Shown: positions 1 through 5,452 of the stretch, one piece after another
How the letters are laid out: each line of letters starts with the position of its first letter
Position numbering within the stretch: the stretch's first letter is position 1
Assembly (NCBI GenBank): GCA_029267795.1
Contig: JAJUHR010000109.1
Location: 1 to 6,458, forward strand
Length of the DNA stretch: 6,458 nucleotides
Direction of reading: 5' to 3'
Source of the DNA: Planctomycetota bacterium
GTDB lineage: Bacteria; Planctomycetota; Phycisphaerae; Phycisphaerales; Phycisphaeraceae
Program-made: the position numbers and the translations under genes
Notes under the pieces: generated by a model
Database searches by the model: none
What the model saw: only the letters and a program-made list of their open reading frames with translations
Told to the model about the DNA's origin: nothing

Positions 1-65
1 CAACCTAGCCTAGTGATTCAGGTTCCCACCGCAAGCGAAATGCGAGCCACCCACTCACCACACAT

Positions 66-88
66 AGCCGCGGGTGACAACCCGCGGT
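66..88. repeat. Palindromic intergenic repeat, copy A
   Basis: This stretch contains a perfect 8-bp inverted repeat, CCGCGGGT and ACCCGCGG, around the 4-base loop GACA at 68-87. The same 23-base unit recurs at 3292-3314 with two differences, and its right half (AACCCGCGGTTT, 79-90) recurs at 131-142. It lies downstream of the small minus-strand gene. On that strand no T-run follows the stem, so it is better read as a dispersed palindrome than as an intrinsic terminator. Confidence 0.6.
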
Positions 89-164
89 TTGGACTCTCGG
101 GCACCCCCGTTCCCCTTAGCCACTGCTGGAAACCCGCGGTTTTGCCCCCTTCCCTCAACCCCTC

Positions 165-365
165 TCACCTCGCCGGCCGCTTCCTGGATTGCAAAAACGC
201 CGCCACCACCACGTGCCGCAACCGATCGAGGCTCAAACTGTTGAGGAACTCGTCCGTGAAGTCGATCCGAGGCCTGCCGATCTGCCGCAACTGCGTCATA
301 CACCCATCTCGATCCATCGTTTGCACATCCCGGATCAGCTCGTCGATCGATTCGTTCGTGCTCAT
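165..365 (-). CDS. Small conserved-type hypothetical protein, 66 aa
   Basis: This small gene encodes an acidic N-terminal half (IDELIRDVQTMDRD, residues 7-20) and a basic, helical C-terminal half (FTDEFLNSLSLDRLRHVVVAAFLQSRKR, residues 36-63). There is no signal peptide or long membrane segment, so it is probably cytoplasmic. The ATG at 365 is preceded on the minus strand by GAGGTGA, a good Shine-Dalgarno match that ends about 3 bases before the start, with its GAGG core about 6 bases away. That supports both the start and the reality of the gene over the longer shadow frames here. The pattern DFT-E-L--LS-DRLRH-L-A is familiar to me from short planctomycete proteins of unknown function, but this is recollection, not a search. 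It is divergent from queA with about 215 bases between the two starts. I cannot assign a function. A helix-rich regulatory or accessory protein is conceivable. Confidence 0.65.
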   Translation of the reverse strand: MSTNESIDELIRDVQTMDRDGCMTQLRQIGRPRIDFTDEFLNSLSLDRLRHVVVAAFLQSRKRPAR

Positions 366-568
366 GGCTCACCTCTTCTCATCGTTGGCACCGCCGGCGC
401 TCCGTCGCCACCGCCGACCTGACCACATCGGCCGTTGCCGCATCCCTCGATGATCCGCCACGCCGCATAGCCGCTGCCACGTGTTATCGGAATCCGCCCC
501 CGCAGCCGTCAGACACTCGTTCGCTCACCTCCCGCTTCCGCGCACGCCGCAGCCCCCCTTACCATCTA

Positions 569-574
569 TACGAT
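569..574 (+). promoter_or_regulatory. Candidate -10 element for a leaderless queA transcript
   Basis: TACGAT keeps the three most conserved positions of the bacterial -10 hexamer (T1, A2, T6). It lies exactly 6 bases before the queA ATG, so transcription would be expected to start at or next to the start codon. No Shine-Dalgarno-like purine run lies in the 20 bases before the ATG, which fits a leaderless mRNA. No recognisable -35 lies at the right spacing, so the call rests on geometry alone. Confidence 0.35.
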
Positions 575-580
575 CATCCC

Positions 581-1666
581 ATGCTCACGGACGACCTGGA
601 TTACGAGTTACCCGCCGACCGGATCGCCACCCGCCCAGCCGAGCCGCGCGACGCGGCACGCCTCATGGTGGCCTACCGCGGCCAGGACCGCGTCGAGCAC
701 CACACGGTCCGCGACCTGCCTCATCTCACCGACGCCCTGCACCCCGGCGACCTACTCGTCTTCAACCGCAGCCGCGTCTTGCCCGCCTGCTTCCACGCCA
801 CCCGCGCCGACACGGGGGGAAAAATCAAAGGCCTCTACCTGGAAACCACGCCCGACCCGGACCGTACGACCTGGCACGTGCTCCTCGAATCCCGCGGCCG
901 ACTCACCGAAAACGAGCGACTCATCCTCGCGAAAGGTTCCACCCTCACACTGCGATCCAAGCTCCCTCAAGGCCGCTGGTCCGCACACCTTCACAGCCCT
1001 CTCGACACCCTGACCCTGCTCCACCGCATCGGAGTAACCCCGCTGCCGCCGTATATCCAGCGCCAGCGCCACGCCGAAGGCCTGCCCCCGGTCACCCCCG
1101 CCGACGCCCGGTCTTATAACACCGTGTTCGCCCGCGACCCCGGCTCCATCGCAGCCCCGACGGCCGGCCTGCACTTCTCCGAACCCCTGCTCGCCCAACT
1201 CGACCACGCGGGCATCCAGCGCAGCTTCGTCACCCTCCACGTCGGCCTGGGCACGTTCGCCCCGGTGCGCACCCGCCAGATCGAAGACCACCCCATCCAC
1301 GCCGAGTGGGCCCACGTCCCCGCCGCCACCATCCACGCGATCCAGCACGCCCGCGCTCACAACCGCCGGATCATCCCCGTCGGAACCACCAGCCTCAGAG
1401 CCTTGGAATCCCTCCCGGAACCCCCGCCCTCGCACAGCGACTACGCCGGCATGACCCGCCTCTTCATCGCCCCCTCAAATCCCCCCTTCCCCTTCCGCTT
1501 CACCGATGCGCTGCTAACCAACTTCCACCTGCCGCGATCCACCCTCTTAGCTCTGGTCGCTGCCCTACCCGGTGTCGGTATCCGCCGCCTGCTAGACTGG
1601 TACCAGCTGGCCATCGACGCCGGCTACCGCTTCTACTCCTACGGCGATGCCATGCTCATTCTCTAG
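581..1666 (+). CDS. queA: S-adenosylmethionine:tRNA ribosyltransferase-isomerase QueA
   Basis: QueA transfers and isomerises the ribosyl group of S-adenosylmethionine onto 7-aminomethyl-7-deazaguanine at the wobble position of Asp, Asn, His and Tyr tRNAs, giving epoxyqueuosine in the cytoplasm. At 361 residues it has normal family length, and family blocks run along the whole protein: DYELPADRIATRPAEPRDAA (7-26), HPGDLLVFNRSRVLPA (54-69), IGVTPLPPYIQR (150-161), GSIAAPTAGLHF (188-199), VTLHVGLGTFAPV (217-229), HPIHAEW (237-243), VGTTSLRALES (267-277), LLTNFHLPRSTLL (311-323) and YRFYSYGDAMLIL (349-361). The start at 581 fits because the family motif DYELP begins within the first ten residues. 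Small departures from the usual sequence are FNRSRV where FNDTRV is common and YNTVFA where YQTVYA is common. No other queuosine gene is adjacent, and no ribosome-binding site precedes the ATG. The identification is secure. Confidence 0.97.
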   Translation: MLTDDLDYELPADRIATRPAEPRDAARLMVAYRGQDRVEHHTVRDLPHLTDALHPGDLLVFNRSRVLPACFHATRADTGGKIKGLYLETTPDPDRTTWHVLLESRGRLTENERLILAKGSTLTLRSKLPQGRWSAHLHSPLDTLTLLHRIGVTPLPPYIQRQRHAEGLPPVTPADARSYNTVFARDPGSIAAPTAGLHFSEPLLAQLDHAGIQRSFVTLHVGLGTFAPVRTRQIEDHPIHAEWAHVPAATIHAIQHARAHNRRIIPVGTTSLRALESLPEPPPSHSDYAGMTRLFIAPSNPPFPFRFTDALLTNFHLPRSTLLALVAALPGVGIRRLLDWYQLAIDAGYRFYSYGDAMLIL

Positions 1667-1793
1667 CAGGACGATGCAAAAGTCTTTTTAATCACCTTTG
1701 CAGCATCTAGATACGCGATTTACCCCGTCCTTGGATTGCGCCAAGAGGGATTGAAATCACCGGGAACAATGATCAACGGAGTTTTTCAGCGCC

Positions 1794-1810
1794 CCGCTAG
1801 CGCGGTTTTT
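1794..1810 (+). terminator. Weak candidate terminator downstream of queA
   Basis: CCGC-TAGC-GCGG forms a short all-GC stem of 4 bp followed directly by TTTTT. It lies about 130 bases after the queA stop codon. The stem is short for an intrinsic terminator. An alternative pairing of GCCCCG (1791-1796) with CGGGGC (1814-1819) would hide the T-run in the loop. An 8-base direct repeat, GTTTTTCA, occurs at 1781-1788 and 1805-1812. Confidence 0.3.
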
Positions 1811-1989
1811 CATCGGGGCACATAGCGTCCCTGGAACCGAACCATCCCCCAGGCAAAGCCTACCGAAGCCCCAGCCTTACTGCGTTGCCGCTTCGATCAC
1901 CGCAGCGACCCCGACCCTCATCGCGATGTATGCAAACGAGACGCTCTAGAAAATCAGTTCGCCGATCCGATGAGATGGTGATGTCCACG

Positions 1990-2023
1990 CTGACACGGAC
2001 TTGGGTTCGAGACCCTGTGTCGG
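1990..2023 (+). repeat. Inverted repeat with a tRNA T-arm-like core
   Basis: CTGACAC (1990-1996) pairs with GTGTCGG (2017-2023), with one G-T wobble. Inside it GGGT (2003-2006) pairs with ACCC (2012-2015) around TCGAG. The core GGGTTCGAGACCC resembles a tRNA T-arm, but no acceptor, D or anticodon arm can be found around it. It is recorded as a hairpin of unknown role. Confidence 0.35.
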
Positions 2024-2115
2024 GCGTGCTGGCGATATCTAACAATACCCTAACAACTTTGGGGGATTTTGCTTACACACCAAAGGCATAATGGAGAAGA
2101 ACCGATCGCTTTGAC

Positions 2116-2144
2116 TTGACCCGCTAACAAACGCTAAGTAAATT
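2116..2144 (+). promoter_or_regulatory. Candidate sigma-70-type promoter for the acyltransferase gene
   Basis: TTGACC (2116-2121, five of six -35 bases) is followed after 17 bases by TAAATT (2139-2144, four of six -10 bases) in a locally AT-rich stretch. An overlapping TTGACT at 2111-2116 is an alternative -35, and TATATT at 2144-2149 an alternative -10 with worse spacing. Transcription from near 2151 would give a 5' leader of about 180 bases before the ATG at 2330. Confidence 0.4.
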
Positions 2145-2151
2145 ATATTTA

Positions 2152-2200
2152 AGGGTCTCGGGAATGGCACCTCTCGCTCGGCCGCGTAGCTCGAGACCCT
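2152..2200 (+). promoter_or_regulatory. Leader inverted repeat upstream of the acyltransferase gene
   Basis: AGGGTCTCG (2152-2160) and CGAGACCCT (2192-2200) are perfect 9-bp inverted repeats separated by 31 bases, which include the small palindrome CGGCCG. If the promoter at 2116-2144 is used, this stem would form at the very 5' end of the mRNA. No T-run follows, so it is not a terminator, and I do not recognise a known riboswitch class in it. Confidence 0.4.
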
Positions 2201-2317
2201 CAAGGTAGAAGTTTCCGCTTTCAGTTGCACTTTTCCCATACCTCGATGTGACGTTGGGCTCTGGTGCTGAAGGCAGGCCGTAACGAAGTCGATAACCGTA
2301 CGCGGGGCCCGATCCTC

Positions 2318-2326
2318 GGGGAGGGG
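2318..2326 (+). promoter_or_regulatory. Strong ribosome-binding site fixing the acyltransferase start
   Basis: The purine run GGGGAGGGG includes GGAGG at 2320-2324, five bases before the ATG at 2330. The in-frame GTG at 2264 would add 22 residues without family resemblance and has no comparable site upstream. The ATG is therefore preferred. Confidence 0.75.
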
Positions 2327-2329
2327 AAT

Positions 2330-3139
2330 ATGTCCGATATAACAACGGCACAGGCCTTCTACGCGGGCCAAGACGTCGCCTCGCCATCCCCCGATTTGCC
2401 CAGCTCAGGATTAAGCTTCGGAATCGCGGAAAACCTGGACGATGTCCTGCAAGCCTGGCGACTCTTGTACCAGTCCTATCTACGCGCAGGCTTCATCAAG
2501 CCCAACCCCTTTGGCCTGCACACCGTACCCCACGCCATAGGCCCACACACCCTCGTCGTGATCGGCCACCGCCACGGTGAGGTCGCCAGCACCATCAGCG
2601 CCATCAGCGACAGCCACCTCAAGCTCCCCCTCGACTCGGTCTACCCCGACGAGCTCGATGACATGCGCAGCCACGGCTGCCACGTGGTCGAGATTGGCCT
2701 GTTCGGCGACGACCGGAAAGACGTCGACCGATCGTTCTACGCCTTGTTCGAGCTGATGCGCTTCGCCACCTACTACTGCGTCTCGATCGGCGCCACCGAC
2801 GTGGTCTGCGGCATCCCGCCACGCAGGGCCAAACTCTACGCTCGCGCCTTCGCATTCGAGCCAATCGGACCCGAGAAAACCTACGACTCGGTCGAGGGCC
2901 ATCCCGTCATCCTCCTCCGGTCCAACATCGCCGCCGGTCGGCTCAACAGCCGTTTCCACCGCGCGATCGACTATTTCACCAACCACCCCGTGTCGCTCGA
3001 CCTCTACGAGCGCCGCTTCCGCTTCGACTCCGACTTGGTCGCCAACTCCATCCTCGGCGAGTTCCTCAGGTCCAAATGCTGTGGCACCCACACCGGCAGC
3101 CCGCCCAGCTGGGACCTGCAACGAAAAAAAGCCGTTTAA
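2330..3139 (+). CDS. FeeM-like N-acyltransferase (long-chain N-acyl amino acid synthase family)
   Basis: The 269-residue product looks like a member of the FeeM-type branch of GNAT-like acyltransferases, which are related to autoinducer synthases and transfer an acyl chain from acyl carrier protein to an amine, often an amino acid. Family-like features are LQAWRLLYQSYLRAGFI (residues 40-56), PNPFGL (58-63), VASTISAISDSHLKLPLDSVYPDELDDMR (85-113), VVEIGLF (119-125) and IPPRRAKLYARAFAFEPIGPEKTYDSVEGHPVILLR (162-197), the last matching the conserved block that ends the catalytic fold. The first 30 residues and the last 50 or so are unlike the core, and the tail contains a CC pair (250-251). There is no signal peptide, so it is probably cytoplasmic. 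It is a single-gene unit, convergent with the exported-protein gene at 3619-4512. Acyltransferases of related type occur in exosortase/PEP-CTERM settings, so a link is possible. The substrate cannot be read from sequence. Confidence 0.75.
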   Translation: MSDITTAQAFYAGQDVASPSPDLPSSGLSFGIAENLDDVLQAWRLLYQSYLRAGFIKPNPFGLHTVPHAIGPHTLVVIGHRHGEVASTISAISDSHLKLPLDSVYPDELDDMRSHGCHVVEIGLFGDDRKDVDRSFYALFELMRFATYYCVSIGATDVVCGIPPRRAKLYARAFAFEPIGPEKTYDSVEGHPVILLRSNIAAGRLNSRFHRAIDYFTNHPVSLDLYERRFRFDSDLVANSILGEFLRSKCCGTHTGSPPSWDLQRKKAV

Positions 3140-3175
3140 CCGCAACCCGGGCTGCGCTCTGCGCACAACCCGTAG

Positions 3176-3193
3176 GGCGGGGCTTGCCCCGCC
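3176..3193. repeat. GC-rich hairpin downstream of the acyltransferase gene
   Basis: GGCGGGG and CCCCGCC pair perfectly around CTTG, 36 bases after the acyltransferase stop codon. No T-run follows on the plus strand, so it is not a classical terminator, though it may stabilise the 3' end of the transcript. It belongs to the dispersed-repeat mosaic of this region. Confidence 0.5.
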
Positions 3194-3291
3194 GATGATA
3201 TCTACCCCCCCGAGTGCCGCGGGCCGCTTGCAACCAGTGCATAGATCCCTCTGTGCAGGCCACCCGTAGGGTGTGCTCTGCGTCTCCCCGC

Positions 3292-3314
3292 AGCCGCGGG
3301 TGGCAATCCGCGGT
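3292..3314. repeat. Palindromic intergenic repeat, copy B
   Basis: This 23-base unit matches copy A at 66-88 at 21 of 23 positions. Its stem arms are CCGCGGGT and ATCCGCGG; the change at 3307 converts one end pair into a mismatch or G-T wobble, but the remaining stem is intact. Confidence 0.6.
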
Positions 3315-3548
3315 CCGCACCGCCACCGTTTCAAAGCAAGCAGGATGCGCTACACGCACCACTCTTAGGGGCAAGTCACCGACCTGCGGCATTCTTTCTT
3401 TTGCAGGGCTGGCTTTCGCGACCCACCAACGATTGACGCTACCGTGAACACACAGCGGACCCTCTCCCCAAAACCCACCCGAACTCTGATCGCACCCAGC
3501 GAGGTTGGCCTTCTCCACGACACCTGCCCGCAAAAACAATCGCGCAAC

Positions 3549-3580
3549 AAAAAACGAGGGCCGACGTGTGTCGACCCTCG
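3549..3580 (-). terminator. Intrinsic terminator of the first sorting-tail protein gene
   Basis: Read on the minus strand, an 11-bp stem (3570-3580 with 3555-3565, one G-U wobble) encloses a 4-base ACAC loop and is followed at once by TTTTTT (3554-3549). It lies about 40 bases after the stop codon of the gene at 3619-4512. The stem sequence is closely similar to that of the second paralogue's terminator. Confidence 0.92.
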
Positions 3581-3586
3581 TCTGAT

Positions 3587-3604
3587 CCTTCAACAGGTTG
3601 AAGG
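3587..3604 (-). repeat. Extra 3'-UTR inverted repeat before the first terminator
   Basis: CCTTCAAC (3587-3594) and GTTGAAGG (3597-3604) are perfect inverted repeats separated by only two bases. The RNA stem would therefore open to about 6-7 bp with a small loop. It sits between the stop codon and the terminator, 6 bases from the terminator stem. Confidence 0.55.
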
Positions 3605-3618
3605 TGTCGGATGGCGCC

Positions 3619-4512
3619 TTAGCGGCGAACCCGACGAGCCACACCCAGACCGCTCAGCAGGGCCATGCCGCCCCACACCGCAGCGGGAATCGGGATGACC
3701 TTGAGCTGGAACTGCGAGTTGCTGCCCAGCTCCCAAGGCGAGCCGAACACCCTCGGGCCGATTTCACCGGTGCCGATGACTTCACCGGAACCGCCAATCA
3801 ACCCCAAGCCGCCCAGGTCAGCCACCTGAACCAGTGGGTCCAGCTTGTGAACCGAGCCCAAACCCGCTTCCGTCCGATCCAGCGCGAAGAACACGTCGCC
3901 GATCCGAAGGGTCGGGCTTCCTGACGCGATCACATCGCTCCCGTAGCCGAGGTAGAAGTTGCCGGCGCTCGCGAGGCCCAGCCCATTGTAGAATGAGCCG
4001 TCCGTCACCGTGCCAACGGCAGCCGCCTTGCTACCCCCGCCGTCCACATCGAAGTGGCTGGAAAAACCAACTACCGGGTCCTCATACAGGCGGATCAGTG
4101 TCCCAACTCCACCCGTATCAAACGCGGGGTTCGGGGCAAAGGTGAAAGCGAATTTGCCCGGGTTGGCAGGATCCGGCACCTTGCCCACCACGAGCAGAGA
4201 AAACTCGCCCGTCAGTTCTGAGTTGCCATGGGCGTTGTCCAGATTGACTTGGCCGCCCGGCGGATCCACGAACAACTGCTCAAAAGCCACGATACCGTGG
4301 ATCACGTCCCCAACGAGGATCGTAGATCCAATTGGGCGTACCGCGCCGCCGGGTGCAATCACTTCTTCACGGTTCTCGTCTGAACCAAACACCGTCCTGA
4401 CAGGGGGCGCATCGATCAACTCATTGATCGTCGATGCGCTGGCACCTGCCGTCAGCGATAGCAAGCCGAAGCCCGCTGCTACCGCTGAAAAAGCACGTTT
4501 AATATCCAACAT
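3619..4512 (-). CDS. Exported protein with PEP-CTERM-type sorting tail, paralogue 1
   Basis: The 297-residue product has a signal peptide (basic start, hydrophobic 8-22, probable cleavage after GASA at about residue 26) and a mature region rich in Gly, Asp and beta-type segments with no cysteine. Its C-terminal tail has the three parts expected of an exosortase substrate: IPIPA (273-277), a short hydrophobic helix AAVWGGMALLSGLGVA (277-292) and RRVRR at the end. The protein should be exported by Sec, held in the membrane by the tail, then cleaved by an exosortase and passed to the surface or matrix. No exosortase is in this window. The mature domain has no family I recognise; notable stretches are GSTILVGDVIHGIVAFEQLFV (62-82) and the acidic HFDVDGGGSK (153-162). 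AAGGAG sits seven bases before the ATG and fixes the start. It is about 82% identical to the gene at 5453-6343 over the mature part. The tail assignment is firm; the role of the domain is unknown. Confidence 0.9.
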   Translation of the reverse strand: MLDIKRAFSAVAAGFGLLSLTAGASASTINELIDAPPVRTVFGSDENREEVIAPGGAVRPIGSTILVGDVIHGIVAFEQLFVDPPGGQVNLDNAHGNSELTGEFSLLVVGKVPDPANPGKFAFTFAPNPAFDTGGVGTLIRLYEDPVVGFSSHFDVDGGGSKAAAVGTVTDGSFYNGLGLASAGNFYLGYGSDVIASGSPTLRIGDVFFALDRTEAGLGSVHKLDPLVQVADLGGLGLIGGSGEVIGTGEIGPRVFGSPWELGSNSQFQLKVIPIPAAVWGGMALLSGLGVARRVRR

Positions 4513-4550
4513 CGATCATCTCCTTTTGGGTTTTTTGGCCTGGTTGGCCC

Positions 4551-4568
4551 TAGGAAAGCGCTTTCCTA
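4551..4568. promoter_or_regulatory. Perfect 18-bp palindrome, candidate LacI-family operator
   Basis: TAGGAAAGCGCTTTCCTA is a perfect palindrome centred 47 bases upstream of the start codon of the gene at 3619-4512. The core GAAAGCGCTTTC, with a central CG flanked by A- and T-runs, resembles sites bound by LacI/GalR-family regulators, including catabolite-responsive elements. A position between promoter and ribosome-binding site would suit a repressor. No such site lies upstream of the second paralogue within the window. Confidence 0.55.
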
Positions 4569-4640
4569 CTTTCAGCTTCCAATGTTGCCGCCCCATGGAC
4601 AGGACGGCACTTTTTGCCTTACTACCACACCATCTCTTTC

Positions 4641-4661
4641 TTACCTCTTAATAAATCGCAT
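4641..4661 (-). other. Possible six-residue leader peptide
   Basis: On the minus strand, AAAGGAGGT is followed after two bases by an ATG at 4661 and the frame M-R-F-I-K-R-stop. The ribosome-binding match is among the best in the window, though the spacing is tight. It lies about 130 bases upstream of the first paralogue's start and before the palindrome at 4551-4568. It could be a leader peptide, a remnant, or chance. Confidence 0.25.
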
Positions 4662-4685
4662 GAACCTCCTTTCTTGATGATGCGC

Positions 4686-4898
4686 CTACGCCCAGAGCGG
4701 TATCAAGATGGCTTTCTCGCACACTTCTGTGATCAACCGCTTGTGCCCTCTCTGCTTAGACGCGATCGCGTATTCCAGGTACTCTCACCTCACCACCTTC
4801 TCCATCTCCCCCGAAACACGCAGAAACGGAGCAAACATCGCCTCCGCAGATGGATGCCTCTCTCAGAAATCCTCCCTACGATCGATAGGTTCAAGCAT
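4686..4898 (-). pseudogene. Possible degraded small gene, 70 codons with two internal TGA
   Basis: From the ATG at 4898 the frame runs 70 codons to TAG at 4686-4688, interrupted only by TGA at codons 12 and 38. The three parts read as MLEPIDRREDF, then ERHPSAEAMFAPFLRVSGEMEKVVR, then EYLEYAIASKQRGHKRLITEVCEKAILIPLWA, which look like amphipathic helical protein. No family is recognised. It may be a decayed gene or chance; frames of this kind are not rare in GC-rich DNA. Confidence 0.22.
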
Positions 4899-5372
4899 AC
4901 GGCCTCGCGCTTACGCGCTGCGATCAGGAGATTGGAATAAGCTGCGCCTCCCGTCCTCTTGCCGCTTCTGTACACACCTTTCGAGCAACTTTCTTATTTA
5001 CACCGCGCCCTACTTATTTTTCACTTTTGTTATTGTACACTGATTTGCATTTGACACAAGGGTTTTTCGCTGCTTTTCCCCATAATTTAGCGGCTCTCCA
5101 TCCTTAATGTTCCCCCAATAAACCAAATGGAATTCCGTTTATTAGCCACCAATCACAAAGCATTTACGCGTTTCTGTTCCACGAGAAAAACTTGACAGAC
5201 CATTAAGTCTTCGTCACTCCCTAACAGTCCATCATTGCGGATCCCTGTTTTCCTTGATGCCCATTGTCCAGCAGCTTGCCGGCATTGGGCCGATTTTTGG
5301 ACCGTGGTGTTATCAACCCTATCGCATGGAGCCCTTGACATTTTCTACGAGAGTGTCATCGCATCGGATGTC

Positions 5373-5408
5373 AAAAAAATAAACGAGGGCCGATTGGATC
5401 GGCCCTCG
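5373..5408 (-). terminator. Intrinsic terminator of the second sorting-tail protein gene
   Basis: On the minus strand a perfect 11-bp stem (5398-5408 with 5384-5394) with a 3-base loop is followed by TTTATTTTTTT. It lies about 45 bases after the stop codon of the gene at 5453-6343 and shares its CGAGGG arm and most of its stem with the terminator at 3549-3580. Confidence 0.92.
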
Positions 5409-5415
5409 TCCCATG

Positions 5416-5436
5416 CTCAGATTCGGGGATTCTGAG
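5416..5436 (-). repeat. Extra 3'-UTR inverted repeat before the second terminator
   Basis: CTCAGA (5416-5421) and TCTGAG (5431-5436) form a 6-bp stem with a 9-base loop, 7 bases from the terminator stem. Its sequence differs from the hairpin at 3587-3604, but its place between stop codon and terminator is the same. Confidence 0.45.
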
Positions 5437-5452
5437 GCTTGTTAGCAGGTTT

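Larger units (their letters stand above)
1667..2329. other. Gene-poor intergenic region between queA and the acyltransferase gene
   Basis: No convincing gene is present in these roughly 660 bases. Short open frames on both strands between about 1860 and 2091 lack ribosome-binding sites and recognisable protein character. The stretch holds a weak terminator candidate (1794-1810), a tRNA T-arm-like hairpin (1990-2023), a promoter candidate (2116-2144) and a long inverted repeat (2152-2200). The bases around 2040-2150 are clearly more AT-rich than the flanking genes, as expected of a promoter region. Confidence 0.6.
3140..3548. repeat. Intergenic mosaic of short dispersed repeats
   Basis: No gene is supported here. 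ACCCGTAGGG occurs twice (3168-3177 and 3262-3271), and the motif GCTCTGCG also occurs twice (3156-3163 and 3275-3282). Several small hairpins are embedded: TGCGC-TCT-GCGCA at 3153-3165, GGCGGGG-CTTG-CCCCGCC at 3176-3193 and the palindromic copy B at 3292-3314. Motifs of the type GTAGGGCGGGGCTTGCCCCG are common scattered intergenic sequences in several bacterial genomes. From about 3330 to 3548 I see nothing clearly organised. Confidence 0.55.
4569..5372. other. Long intergenic region between the paralogues
   Basis: About 800 bases without an intact recognisable gene lie upstream of the first paralogue. Bases 4686-4898 hold a minus-strand frame broken by two TGA codons, and 4641-4661 a tiny frame behind a strong ribosome-binding site. 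From about 4970 to 5370 the DNA is markedly richer in A and T than the flanking genes. It contains three plus-strand TTGACA hexamers (5051, 5192, 5335), none paired with a good -10. The promoter of the first paralogue must lie here, but I could not fix it. Confidence 0.5.

Noticed and set aside
752..1435. Long minus-strand open frame opposite queA (227 codons)
   Set aside because: It is antisense to a certain gene and is very rich in Gly, Val and Glu, as expected from the mirror of a C-rich coding strand. No family features are seen.
1748..1758. GGGATTGAAAT resembling the end of a CRISPR repeat
   Set aside because: It occurs once only, with no repeat-spacer periodicity and no cas gene.
1997..2022. 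tRNA gene suggested by GGGTTCGAGACCC
   Set aside because: Only a T-arm-like hairpin is present. The T-stem has a mismatch, and no acceptor, D or anticodon arm could be built.
2480..3644. Minus-strand open frames opposite and beyond the acyltransferase gene (2480-3334 and 3066-3644)
   Set aside because: They mirror GC-rich coding DNA and run through the palindromic repeat mosaic. There is no ribosome-binding site or recognisable domain.
3619..4512. Possible lipoprotein or LPXTG-type anchoring of the sorting-tail proteins
   Set aside because: There is no lipobox cysteine (no cysteine at all) and no LPXTG. The Pro-Ala/helix/Arg tail fits exosortase substrates better.
4614..5043. Plus-strand open frames between the two paralogues (4614-4940 and 4708-5043)
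   Set aside because: Their composition is not protein-like, neither has a ribosome-binding site, and they overlap each other in different frames.
5051..5340. Three TTGACA hexamers at roughly 140-base spacing on the plus strand
   Set aside because: None has a good -10 at 16-18 bases, and no plus-strand gene follows. The near-equal spacing is probably chance in AT-rich DNA.
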